A stretch of 9,259 bases of DNA from an uncultured Bacillota bacterium (GCA_937897315.1 CALCNS010000202.1:1-9259); one strand, 5' to 3'. Counted from the stretch's first letter, positions 1 to 7,172 are shown. The notes: generated from the sequence alone by a model not told the origin. Numbers and translations: made by a program.

Positions 1-46
1 ACCACCGAGATCTACACTCTTTCCCTACACGACGCTCTTCCGATCT
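1..46 (+). other. Illumina P5/TruSeq adapter remnant (artefact)
   Basis: These bases match the known Illumina universal P5/TruSeq Read 1 adapter from its ACCACCGAGATC segment to its terminal GCTCTTCCGATCT; only the first 12 adapter bases are missing. Genomic DNA begins at about 47, exactly where an insert would be ligated. This is library sequence left at a contig end and should be masked. Any reading frame that crosses it is artificial. Confidence 0.97.
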
Positions 47-271
47 ACTCTTTTGTATCCACAATTGGACCCATCCAGACTGGATCGCGTGTTATTGGCT
101 GCTTTGTTCTTATTGTTACCTGGTGTTCCACTTACGACGAGTATTCGAGAATTAACCAATGGGGATTTGATCAGCGGTACTGCACGCATGTCTGAGGCAA
201 TGATCACTTTAATTACCATTGCAGCAGGTGTCTATACCGCGTTTACCCTCTTGCCTGGGAGGTTACTCTAA
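47..271 (+). CDS. Threonine/serine exporter, ThrE/YjjP-type (DUF1212) subunit, 3' fragment
   Basis: Only the last 74 codons are present; the 5' part is lost at the contig end and replaced by adapter. The visible protein has a short loop (YPQLDPSRLDR), a hydrophobic stretch ending LLPGVPLTTSIRELTNGD, and a last membrane segment (ITLITIAAGVYTAFTLL). The PGxPLTxxIRELxxGD pattern is typical of the C-terminal end of the ThrE/DUF1212 membrane proteins, which export threonine and serine. In organisms with the split form, this larger subunit works with a small YjjB-like partner, and that partner follows directly here: the TAA at 269-271 shares its last A with the next ATG. TTG at 53 is an internal leucine codon, not a real start. 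The family call rests on the C-terminal part alone. Confidence 0.82.
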   Translation, partial: TLLYPQLDPSRLDRVLLAALFLLLPGVPLTTSIRELTNGDLISGTARMSEAMITLITIAAGVYTAFTLLPGRLL

Positions 272-711
272 TGCATATTGATTTTTTATTTGCATTCATT
301 GCAGTGGTTTGCTATGCATACTTATTTGATGTTCCTTTGAAACCAACCCTCATTGCCGGTGTAGCAGGCTCCATTGGTTGGATGATGGCAAAACACTGGA
401 TCTCTCACGCAGTATTTGGCACCGCTTTGGCTGCTTTCTGTATTGGCATGATTGCATACCTGTTCGCACCAAGGTTGCATCAACCCGTGACTACCATGAT
501 CATTCCGGGTATTATTGTCCTCGTTCCAGGGACGGCTGCTTACAATGCGCTACGATATGCATTGGAAGGCAACATTGCTATGGCAGGTAGCGGAGTGATT
601 ACCGTGTTCTCTTCTACTTTAGCTATTGCAGGCGGCTTAAGTGTCTCGGAGTTAATCATGTTGCGTTTCAATCGAGCTTGGCGTTCGTACCGTGAAAAAC
701 ACCGATCGTAG
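271..711 (+). CDS. Threonine/serine exporter small subunit, ThrE_2/YjjB-like (DUF3815)
   Basis: This 146-residue integral membrane protein has about four hydrophobic segments (roughly residues 3-20, 26-40, 46-66 and 76-92) and a long hydrophobic region near 103-130, and it ends in a basic tail (RFNRAWRSYREKHR). The motif IIPGIIVLVPGTAAY (77-91) is typical of the ThrE_2/YjjB family, and the length fits (E. coli YjjB is of similar size). With the upstream DUF1212 subunit it should form an inner-membrane exporter for threonine, serine or related small acids; E. coli YjjPB has been linked to succinate export, so the substrate is open. ATG at 271 overlaps the upstream stop by one base. GGGAGG at 257-262 is a well-placed Shine-Dalgarno, so the two genes are probably translationally coupled. 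Confidence 0.88.
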   Translation: MHIDFLFAFIAVVCYAYLFDVPLKPTLIAGVAGSIGWMMAKHWISHAVFGTALAAFCIGMIAYLFAPRLHQPVTTMIIPGIIVLVPGTAAYNALRYALEGNIAMAGSGVITVFSSTLAIAGGLSVSELIMLRFNRAWRSYREKHRS

Positions 712-748
712 AAAAATCCGATCAAGGATCCACCTTGATCGGATTTTT
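712..748. terminator. Bidirectional rho-independent terminator between exporter and S9 peptidase genes
   Basis: A perfect 12-bp stem (ATCCGATCAAGG 716-727 with CCTTGATCGGAT 733-744) surrounds a 5-base loop and is flanked by an A-run at 712-715 and a T-run at 745-749. It therefore reads as a terminator on both strands. It starts one base after the exporter stop and ends just before the S9 peptidase stop, as expected between convergent genes. Confidence 0.93.
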
Positions 749-749
749 T

Positions 750-2735
750 CTATGCATTCACAATAGAATCGGCTCTATCCCCTAAGTATTTACTAAACCA
801 CCCCATGATGAAATCCAAGCGAGTTAACCGATTAGCCGGTTTTCCGCTGCGAGAAAGCTCGTGATTCTCTCCCTTAAAAATGACCATTTCCGTCTCTACA
901 CCTAAGCGCTTCAGAGCAACATAGAATTGCTCTGCTTGCTCCAATGGGCAACGATGATCTTGATCACTGTGAATGAACAGTAAAGGAGTCTTAACAAAAG
1001 GGGCATACCGAATCGGCGAGCGTTCCATGAGGAGGTTCTCACTATCCCAAATATCGGCTCCACCCATACCCCGTTTATCATGTGTCCAACCATTGTCCGC
1101 AGTTCCATACTTGCTCAACATGTTGGACATACTTCTCTGAGTTACCGCAGCTTTAAACATATCAGTATGTCCCACTAACCAGTTCGTAAAATAGCCGCCC
1201 TGGCTGCCACCTGTGACGCCCATATTGGATTCATCTACCCAGGGTAACTTGCTGACTTCCTGTGCCATGAACAATAAATCGTCGGCGTCAATTCCACACC
1301 AATCTCCAATGATCGCTTGGGCAAAGGTCTCACCATACCCAATAGAGCCTCTGGGGTTACCATAGAATACCCCGTATCCCATGCCTGCCAACACTTGGAA
1401 TTCGTGGAAAAAGCTATTACCATATGCGGTATGTGGGCCCCCATGGATTTCCATGACCAAAGGATAGCGCTGTCCTTCTACATAAGCATAAGGTTTCATC
1501 AACCACCCTTCCAAAACGGTTCCGTCAGGATGAGTAAAATGAATTACTTCCGCTTTGGCAACCCAACGGTCGCTGAACAACCCTTTATTGATTGCCGTGA
1601 CTTGGTGGAAGGATTCTCCGGTTTTTAAATCTGCCATCCATAAATCTGCAGTCGTTTCTGGAGTCGTTTTGTTGAGAACACAAACTCCTTTTGCTTCATG
1701 GAAGCTGAAAACAGCCATATCTCCTTCACCGTATAAAACATCGATGACTCCGGTAGCCAATGTTAATTGATATAAATAAGAGTTACCGCCATTGGTTGCG
1801 GTGAATAAGACATATTTTCCACAAGTAGCTACCTTGGGGCCGTTGCTACCGCTGTCCATGCGAACATCGGAGCCTGCTGCTGTGCCAATCATATAGGGGA
1901 ATCCGGGAGTCAGTAAATGATGTTGCCCTTTCAGATTCACTTGCCAAACTTCGGCTTCAGCTCCTGGAGTTTGACCTTTGTGATGCCCAGCATAAACCAA
2001 TCCACTGCTGTCTTTTAGCCAAGAAATCCCAGAGAAAGAAACCTTTTGTTCGGTCAAATTCATCATAGTCCCATCTACCAAGGACAATAACCAAAGATCA
2101 TTCACCGTATCCTGTTCTAAACCGGTACGATTGGAGGAAAACGCCAGCCACTTTCCATCGGGCGATGGTGTGGGCTCACCACAATGAAATTCTCCTGTGG
2201 TCAGTCGATCCATTTTACCGGAATTGAGCTCCAAAGACCACAGTTGACTCCAATAGCGATCGTAATAACCCACCCCATTCATTTTGTAATGCAGGCGTGT
2301 AACATGGGTAAAACCGGAGCCCTCACGGGGTTTCTTTGGTTCCGGAGTCTCCTCCTTTGCACTCAAGAAGATAGTACTCCCATCGTGTGACCAATCGAAA
2401 GACTGAACTCCTTTCGAGAAATCGCTAATTTTCTTGGCTTCTCCGCCTTGTGAAGCCATCATCCAAATCTGTTGACTTCCACTGCGATTGGACAAAAAGG
2501 CAATATGTGTTCCATCCGGAGACCATTTGGGTTGCTGGTCTCGTGTGGTAGGGGTTTGTCCATTGCTTAACTGCCGATGCTCCTCACCGTGTTTCAACCA
2601 AAGAGCAGAACGGTATCCATTTTCTTTCTCTAAGATTTCCGTCACGACATAGACAACTTGTTCTCCACTCGGAGAAACAACGGCATTCCCTACCCCTTTA
2701 AAATGAGTTAAATCATTAATGCGAAATGGTTTCAT
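750..2735 (-). CDS. S9 (prolyl oligopeptidase) family peptidase, YuxL/acylaminoacyl-peptidase-like
   Basis: This 661-residue cytoplasmic serine peptidase probably removes residues or short units from peptides. The N-terminal ~390 residues are a WD40/PD40-type beta-propeller with repeated WSPDG and SPDGK units (71-75, 191-195). The C-terminal alpha/beta hydrolase domain (about 395-650) carries the oxyanion-region motif HGGPH (431-435), YGNPRGSIGYG (458-468) and the nucleophile elbow GGSQGG with Ser511. The likely triad partners are Asp593 (SDQDHRCP) and His625 (GENHE). Length and domain order match B. subtilis YuxL-type acyl-peptide hydrolases (about 657 residues). There is no signal peptide. 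The start is supported by AAAGGAG at about 2746-2752, 9-10 bases upstream. It is the last gene of a leftward operon, 21 bases after the miniprotein gene. Exact specificity (acylaminoacyl, dipeptidyl or oligopeptidase) cannot be read from the sequence. Confidence 0.93.
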   Translation of the reverse strand: MKPFRINDLTHFKGVGNAVVSPSGEQVVYVVTEILEKENGYRSALWLKHGEEHRQLSNGQTPTTRDQQPKWSPDGTHIAFLSNRSGSQQIWMMASQGGEAKKISDFSKGVQSFDWSHDGSTIFLSAKEETPEPKKPREGSGFTHVTRLHYKMNGVGYYDRYWSQLWSLELNSGKMDRLTTGEFHCGEPTPSPDGKWLAFSSNRTGLEQDTVNDLWLLSLVDGTMMNLTEQKVSFSGISWLKDSSGLVYAGHHKGQTPGAEAEVWQVNLKGQHHLLTPGFPYMIGTAAGSDVRMDSGSNGPKVATCGKYVLFTATNGGNSYLYQLTLATGVIDVLYGEGDMAVFSFHEAKGVCVLNKTTPETTADLWMADLKTGESFHQVTAINKGLFSDRWVAKAEVIHFTHPDGTVLEGWLMKPYAYVEGQRYPLVMEIHGGPHTAYGNSFFHEFQVLAGMGYGVFYGNPRGSIGYGETFAQAIIGDWCGIDADDLLFMAQEVSKLPWVDESNMGVTGGSQGGYFTNWLVGHTDMFKAAVTQRSMSNMLSKYGTADNGWTHDKRGMGGADIWDSENLLMERSPIRYAPFVKTPLLFIHSDQDHRCPLEQAEQFYVALKRLGVETEMVIFKGENHELSRSGKPANRLTRLDFIMGWFSKYLGDRADSIVNA

Positions 2736-2756
2736 AGTTAAAAACTCCTTTACTGA

Positions 2757-2852
2757 TTAACGGAATAGCGAGCCGATAAGTGTCATGGTCATCGGCAAAA
2801 CCATAGCTGCTACCAACAGCCAGACGACAATTTTCTTCGTTTGATTGCTCAT
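2757..2852 (-). CDS. 31-residue single-pass membrane miniprotein, Prli42-like
   Basis: This short gene lies between two peptidase genes. It begins MSNQTKK, continues with a hydrophobic helix (KIVVWLLVAAMVLPM, then TMTLIGSLF) and ends in Arg then TAA. ATG is at 2852-2850. AAGGTGAT (2863-2856), overlapping the stop of the M24 gene, provides the ribosome binding site, and only 9 bases separate the two genes; the S9 gene follows after 21 bases. Short basic N-terminus, KIVV(Y/W)L start of the helix, AMVL, a Gly near the end and a total of 31 residues resemble Prli42, the stressosome-associated miniprotein described in Listeria and conserved in Firmicutes. The resemblance is from memory. No stressosome gene is in the window. 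Even if the family call is wrong, the gene itself is well supported by its ribosome binding site and tight operon spacing. Confidence 0.72.
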   Translation of the reverse strand: MSNQTKKIVVWLLVAAMVLPMTMTLIGSLFR

Positions 2853-2861
2853 ATTATCACC

Positions 2862-4160
2862 TTATCGAATGAGATGTAGACGTTCTTGCCTTCCATCAAG
2901 GAACCAAGCTTTCCCGTCGCGTATTAAAATTGTCTGCTCTAAAGCCATAGTCACTTCTTGCCCATCCCAGTCGGTCACCGGATATTTCACATTTAGTTCC
3001 AAAGCATGGCAAGTAGAGTCATACAAAGGATAGTCTCCTCTGCCCGGGACACCTTCTTGCATATCGAACAAGCCAATTGTTGTTCCGGCCCCATGCCCAT
3101 GATAGCCAATGGGATGGTTATAAATACAGGGTTTTAGACCTTCTCCGATGGCGATTTCACGAGAGGATTTCAAAATCTCATTCCCGGTCCGTCCAACTTG
3201 CATTTGCTCTCGAACGATATCCTGTAGTCGATTACCCGCTTTCAGTGCCTCTTTTAAACCCTGAGGGGCATCTTCTTCTCCACGATGTAGGACATAAGCA
3301 TTCTGTTGTGTATCGGTTTGTAAACGCAGATAACCAAAACCAACATCGCAATGCAACAAATCTCCGGGCATGATAATGGCTTGAGAGGGAACCGCACCCA
3401 ATCCAACCGCTCCTCTTCTTTGAATGGAAACACTAGGTTGGAACCAGGGCTTCAAGCCAAGATCCACAAATCGTTGTCTTATCCACCAGACCACATCCTC
3501 AGCCGTGGTGATACCAGGATGAATAACTCTTGAAGAAAACGCTTCAGAGATCACTCCGTGCGCGACTTGCATGATTCCTTCATAAGCTACGGTTTCTTCG
3601 AAGGTTCTTTCTTCCAACCAACCCACTGCCAATCGCTCTGCGGATGTGCATTTAGACATCCATTCTGCACCCAGAGCAGCTGCCATCTCCTCGTACAAAG
3701 CATGAGATAAGCCGTCGCCAAAGGCAAAGGTATGCCCCATGTTGATGCCAATTCTTTGGGGGCGTCTTGCATCGAGTAGAGCTCTTAAATTGATCCATTG
3801 ATCCCCAATTTCCTGATTCCAAATCGGTTGATACAAATCCCCTCCGATACCGGAACGCGCTAAAACAAACCTCTGGACTGTCTGATCTTCTTGTTTTAAA
3901 AACACTAACAAAGACAATCTCCTCGCACTCATTCCCGGTTCCGGAATGAGAGAAATGAAAACGGGGTCTTCATTGTATTCTCGGCAAACCACAATCCAAG
4001 CATCAAATTGCTCTCGTTCCATGATCTTGGGCAATACAGTTTCCAAGCGCAAGGTTAACCAGCGATTGATGACTTCAGCTTGTTGACGAAGAGGAAGTAT
4101 TTTACCAAACCAGTTTCCGTCCGCATTGCCATATAGATGTTGTTCGGTTTGATATGACAT
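2862..4160 (-). CDS. M24 family metallopeptidase, Xaa-Pro aminopeptidase/creatinase-like
   Basis: This 432-residue protein has a creatinase-like N-terminal domain (about 1-180) and a pita-bread M24 catalytic domain (about 185-425). The five expected metal ligands are visible: Asp272 (HCDVGF), Asp283 (QTDTQQ), His356 (GHGAGTTIG; His354 is two residues before), Glu388 (ALELN) and Glu408 (ALEQTIL). The second aspartate is followed by TQQ rather than the TRT usual in prolidases, so this is a divergent subfamily and the substrate is uncertain; release of an N-terminal residue before proline is the family expectation. There is no signal peptide, so it is probably cytoplasmic. The ATG at 4160 has GGGAGGG (4173-4167) 6 bases upstream. 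It is the first gene of the leftward operon with the miniprotein and S9 peptidase, and it diverges from the M14 carboxypeptidase. Confidence 0.92.
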   Translation of the reverse strand: MSYQTEQHLYGNADGNWFGKILPLRQQAEVINRWLTLRLETVLPKIMEREQFDAWIVVCREYNEDPVFISLIPEPGMSARRLSLLVFLKQEDQTVQRFVLARSGIGGDLYQPIWNQEIGDQWINLRALLDARRPQRIGINMGHTFAFGDGLSHALYEEMAAALGAEWMSKCTSAERLAVGWLEERTFEETVAYEGIMQVAHGVISEAFSSRVIHPGITTAEDVVWWIRQRFVDLGLKPWFQPSVSIQRRGAVGLGAVPSQAIIMPGDLLHCDVGFGYLRLQTDTQQNAYVLHRGEEDAPQGLKEALKAGNRLQDIVREQMQVGRTGNEILKSSREIAIGEGLKPCIYNHPIGYHGHGAGTTIGLFDMQEGVPGRGDYPLYDSTCHALELNVKYPVTDWDGQEVTMALEQTILIRDGKAWFLDGRQERLHLIR

Positions 4161-4190
4161 GAGAAGCCCTCCCTATTTAAAATTTGACTT

Positions 4191-4219
4191 ATTATAATTC
4201 TTCACAAAGCAAACATCTA
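4191..4219 (-). promoter_or_regulatory. Candidate sigma-A promoter for the M24-miniprotein-S9 operon
   Basis: A perfect TATAAT is read leftward at 4196-4191. The hexamer 17 bases upstream (TAGATG, 4219-4214) matches the -35 consensus at only 3 of 6 positions. Transcription would start near 4184, giving a leader of about 24 bases that holds the GGGAGGG ribosome binding site. The site is AT-rich, and a TATAAT also occurs on the plus strand at 4193-4198, so the call is moderate. Confidence 0.5.
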
Positions 4220-4333
4220 CCTGCTTGCACCAAAAATTCTTTACAATACTTGAACCTTTCGCATCAATAACTATTCGTGCAGCGGAAGGAAACGGTTTGT
4301 GAAATCGCGAATCAAAGAGACAAGAATACATCG

Positions 4334-4348
4334 GGAGGGATGAAATTG
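4334..4348 (+). promoter_or_regulatory. Ribosome binding site that makes the M14 start ambiguous
   Basis: GGAGG at 4334-4338 lies one base before the ATG at 4340, too close for normal initiation, but 7 bases before an in-frame TTG at 4346. By spacing alone TTG is the better start. The ATG could instead be used by coupling to a short upstream frame whose TGA (4341-4343) overlaps it. An in-frame GTG at 4277 has no convincing site upstream. The three options change the protein by 2 or 21 residues at the N-terminus and do not affect the catalytic domain. Confidence 0.55.
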
Positions 4349-6022
4349 TCCACATTGCAATTGTCTTATGATCATTACTATACCTATGCAGAAATTGAAT
4401 GCTTTCTAGATTTGGCTGTGCAACTCTTTCCTCGTTTAGCAGAGAAAATCAGTATTGGGAAAAGCCAAGAAAACCGTGATATTTGGTGTTTAGTGTTAAC
4501 CAATCAAGAAACAGGATGTCACACGCACAAACCGGCCATATATATCGACGGCAATATTCATGCCGGAGAGGTCACGGCTTCGCATGTCTGTATGCATACC
4601 ATTGCCTCTTTGCTTCATGGCTATGGTCAAGATGCAAACATAACTCACTTATTGAACCATCGAACCTGGTACATCATACCCAGAGTCAACCCCGATGGAG
4701 CCGAAGTATACTTACACTCTCCCTTTATGTTACGTTCGGTGACTCGAAAGAACCCGGATTGGGAGGATCGGATTGACGGTGCTTTGTATCCGGAAGATCT
4801 AGATGGGGATGGTTTAGTTCGTTTCATGCGAGTGAAGGATGCTTTAGGCATTTTCAAAGTATCCAGCAAAGATTCTCGATTGTTAATCCCTCGCCTGCCG
4901 GGTGACTATGAAGGAGAATTTTATAACATTTATTTAGAAGGTTTGATACATCATTATCAGGGTGGTCCCATTACACCAGCGCCAGACCAATGGCATCTCG
5001 ATATGAATCGCAATTTCCCTTCCGGATGGCAAGCAACCCAGCGTGGGGGAGGTGCTTTCCCATTATCTGAGCCAGAGGCACTCGCCATGGTGAAGTTTAT
5101 TCAAGATCACCCCAACATTGGTGCTTTGCAAGCCTTTCATACCATGTCGGGTGCGATACTAAGACCCTCAGGCAACACACCCGATAAAAGTTTACCCAAA
5201 GCCGATGTCATGGCGTATAAAGAATTAGGGAAAATCGGTGAAGAGGTTACCGGATATCCTTGTGTCTCTATCCTGGAAGGATTTACAGGCGACCCCATTT
5301 ACGGTGTATTTGTGGACTGGTCCTATGAACACAAAGGATTACTCGGCTTCTCTACCGAGTTATGGGATCCGCTACAACAAGCCGGTAAAACCGGTAAAAA
5401 GAACTTTACCGAACACAGCTTTAGCGAAGAGGACGAGTTACTCAAATTGAAGTGGAATGACGAAACTCTAAATGGTGAAGCCTTTATGCCATGGACCAAA
5501 TTTAACCATCCGCAATTAGGTGAAGTGGAAATCGGAGGTTGGCACCCCAAACACTTTGCTCAAAATCCTTGGCTAAGTCGTCTACAAGACGAATGCGAAC
5601 GGAATCATGCGTTTAATTTGAAACATGCCGCAGCACTTCCTGAATTGATGGTAGAACGTTTGGACATCCGAACAGAAAGTGATGGCATTTACACGATTAC
5701 ACTCGATATAGCCAATCGAGGTTGGCTTCCAACCAATGTGACCACCAAAGCGTTGCAATTAAAAGTGGTGAGTGATGTATATACCCGTCTCGATGGCGAC
5801 ATTGAAATCATTACCGGTCAAGAAAAGGAAACGTTGGGGCAGTTGGATGGTTTTATGATGGCTCGTGAAGGATGGTATACATTTGGTCGTGCCGGTTATC
5901 AACGCAATATGCGAAAACGAGTGACCTGGACCGTCCGAAAGTCAAAACCTGATGCGAAGATTCGTATTCTTGTCCATTCCGATCGTGCTGGAATTCTTCA
6001 ATTGGAAGAAACATTGACCTAA
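4340..6022 (+). CDS. M14 family zinc carboxypeptidase with C-terminal beta domain
   Basis: This 560-residue protein (numbered from ATG 4340) has the zinc-binding HxxE signature IHAGE (His74, Glu77), the NPDGAE segment (117-122), the substrate-binding MNRNF (Asn223-Arg224), the third zinc ligand His267 (QAFHTMSG) and the catalytic Glu340 (STELWDP). It should remove C-terminal residues from peptides or split cell-wall-type peptides; the sequence does not show which. An insertion with a DLDGDG loop (about 153-158) resembles a calcium site. After the catalytic domain, about 435-560 looks like an Ig/transthyretin-type beta domain (IYTITLDIANRGWLPTNV). There is no signal peptide, which is unusual for M14 enzymes, so it may act in the cytoplasm. 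It diverges from the operon holding the M24 and S9 peptidases and ends at a terminator. The start could be TTG 4346 instead. Confidence 0.9.
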   Translation: MKLSTLQLSYDHYYTYAEIECFLDLAVQLFPRLAEKISIGKSQENRDIWCLVLTNQETGCHTHKPAIYIDGNIHAGEVTASHVCMHTIASLLHGYGQDANITHLLNHRTWYIIPRVNPDGAEVYLHSPFMLRSVTRKNPDWEDRIDGALYPEDLDGDGLVRFMRVKDALGIFKVSSKDSRLLIPRLPGDYEGEFYNIYLEGLIHHYQGGPITPAPDQWHLDMNRNFPSGWQATQRGGGAFPLSEPEALAMVKFIQDHPNIGALQAFHTMSGAILRPSGNTPDKSLPKADVMAYKELGKIGEEVTGYPCVSILEGFTGDPIYGVFVDWSYEHKGLLGFSTELWDPLQQAGKTGKKNFTEHSFSEEDELLKLKWNDETLNGEAFMPWTKFNHPQLGEVEIGGWHPKHFAQNPWLSRLQDECERNHAFNLKHAAALPELMVERLDIRTESDGIYTITLDIANRGWLPTNVTTKALQLKVVSDVYTRLDGDIEIITGQEKETLGQLDGFMMAREGWYTFGRAGYQRNMRKRVTWTVRKSKPDAKIRILVHSDRAGILQLEETLT

Positions 6023-6027
6023 CAGAA

Positions 6028-6063
6028 AACGGAGGCAATCTATAAGACTGCCTCCGTTATTTT
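6028..6063. terminator. Bidirectional terminator between M14 gene and membrane-protein gene
   Basis: A perfect 10-bp stem (AACGGAGGCA 6028-6037 with TGCCTCCGTT 6049-6058) encloses an 11-base loop. Rightward it is followed by ATTTTA, and leftward by TTTTCTG. It lies 6 bases after the M14 stop and overlaps the stop codon region of the leftward gene (TAA at 6064-6062), so it serves both convergent genes. Confidence 0.85.
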
Positions 6064-7081
6064 ATGGACTCTGGAATATTTTAAACAAAGCCAAGAGTTC
6101 GTCAGGATTGGTTATGCTTAGGATACGACTATGAAGTCCTGCATCTTGAGCCTTGATATCGTCAAAACCGTTCATCTGCTTGTAATCAGGACTTACGATG
6201 ACAAGTACAGCCCCTTGATCACTGTCTAGCAAATAGCGGTACCGTACCAGTTCTTGCCAAACATAAAACTCTTTCGAGCTGTAGAAGGTTAGGTGCCTTC
6301 CTCGATCGATTTCCGCTAAAATGACATGTTTGGCATGGGGTAATTTCTTTAGGTCCATCATCAGAGAAGAAGGTTGTGCTTCCTGCAACGAACGATTGGT
6401 AGCTAAGAACACCTCAGGCCATAATTCGCGGTTCTCACCATTCTCTACCACGACTTTTCGCTTCGCGAACTCCTCGAGTTTCAGTTCATCCAATAAGAGT
6501 GTAAAACGTGCGGACTCCAATCCGGCGGTGGCATCTACTATGGTTTGCTGACTTGCATCTAAAATCTCTAACGCGTAATCGCCTATTTCAAAATCTCCTC
6601 GTTCCAACCGGAATACGAAGAGCAGATAATCCTGTGCTCCAACCCGTTCTTTGCGCTGCATTACCGGTTCTAACTTATCCCCTTGCGGAGTTCTAAACCG
6701 AACCGAATCTCCCTCAGAGACTGCCACGAAATCGTAGTAATACCAAGCAGACTCCCGTGAAGTCACCTTTTGAAGATTTTTTGTGGAAGGATAGTCATAC
6801 ACCCATAAACCAATTTTCTTAATCATCGCAAACGCTTGAATATCATTCTTGTTGCGAATGAAATAAGCATAGAAATCATCCGTTCGGTATTCCATTAAGA
6901 TTTCTGCTTCAGAGGGTTTCTTCATGTCCGCTACACCCTCAGTCGAGAGAAAAATTTGTCTCGTTTCTGCTCCGTTAGTCATGATATAGACAAAAACGGA
7001 AACGACCAAGACCAATACGGCAAAAATCGCCAACGCTCTTACCGTGCTCAAGGTTCCAGGCTTCAATGCTTTATCTTCCAA
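6062..7081 (-). CDS. Unrecognised single-pass membrane protein (339 residues)
   Basis: I do not recognise the family. Residues 1-15 are short and basic, 16-34 form one strong membrane helix (ALAIFAVLVLVVSVFVYIM), and the remaining ~305 residues are soluble. By the positive-inside rule the bulk should lie outside the membrane. Residues about 60-185 are rich in aromatic and beta-type segments (WYYYDFVAV, YLLFVFRLERGDFEIGDYALEIL). Residues 225-339 look alpha/beta, with alternating buried strands and helices (HVILAEI, AVLVIVSPDY, SRILSITNPDELLALF). There are no cysteines and no catalytic motif I can name. The start is TTG at 7081: GGAGG (7095-7091) is 9 bases upstream and an in-frame TGA lies at 7087-7085, so no earlier ATG is possible. 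It is transcribed alone, divergent from deoC. A sensor or envelope-assembly role is only a guess. Confidence 0.85.
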   Translation of the reverse strand: MEDKALKPGTLSTVRALAIFAVLVLVVSVFVYIMTNGAETRQIFLSTEGVADMKKPSEAEILMEYRTDDFYAYFIRNKNDIQAFAMIKKIGLWVYDYPSTKNLQKVTSRESAWYYYDFVAVSEGDSVRFRTPQGDKLEPVMQRKERVGAQDYLLFVFRLERGDFEIGDYALEILDASQQTIVDATAGLESARFTLLLDELKLEEFAKRKVVVENGENRELWPEVFLATNRSLQEAQPSSLMMDLKKLPHAKHVILAEIDRGRHLTFYSSKEFYVWQELVRYRYLLDSDQGAVLVIVSPDYKQMNGFDDIKAQDAGLHSRILSITNPDELLALFKIFQSP

Positions 7082-7123
7082 AATTCAGTACCTCCATTGT
7101 TTCACCCAAATTAACATCGTTCA

Positions 7124-7146
7124 ATTCGAAACCGGTTGGTTTGAAT
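7124..7146. repeat. Imperfect inverted repeat in the membrane-protein/deoC intergenic region
   Basis: ATTCGAAACC (7124-7133) and GGTTTGAAT (7138-7146) form a 9-bp dyad with one bulged G and a 4-base centre. It lies between two divergent genes, 26 bases upstream of the proposed deoC -35, so it could be a regulator site. I do not recognise it as a DeoR or CytR operator. Confidence 0.3.
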
Positions 7147-7172
7147 CCTTCTTTTATCCGAGAATTGACCTA

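Noticed and set aside
53..271. A complete 72-residue gene starting at TTG 53
   Set aside because: The frame continues upstream to the adapter junction at 47 and the protein is plainly the C-terminal end of a larger ThrE-type protein, so this is a truncated gene.
3077..3373. A 98-codon rightward frame inside the M24 gene
   Set aside because: It is antisense to the metal-binding region of a conserved enzyme, and the His/Arg-rich product fits a shadow frame.
4223..4268. A rightward promoter for the M14 gene
   Set aside because: TTTACA (4240-4245) with ATCAAT (4263-4268) has correct spacing but the -10 matches at only 3 of 6 positions, and TTGCAC/TACAAT are spaced too closely. A promoter must exist here but I cannot place it.
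7116..7131. A PurBox near deoC (leftward TGAACGAT)
   Set aside because: It lacks the core C of CGAA, has poor flanks and no partner at a suitable distance.
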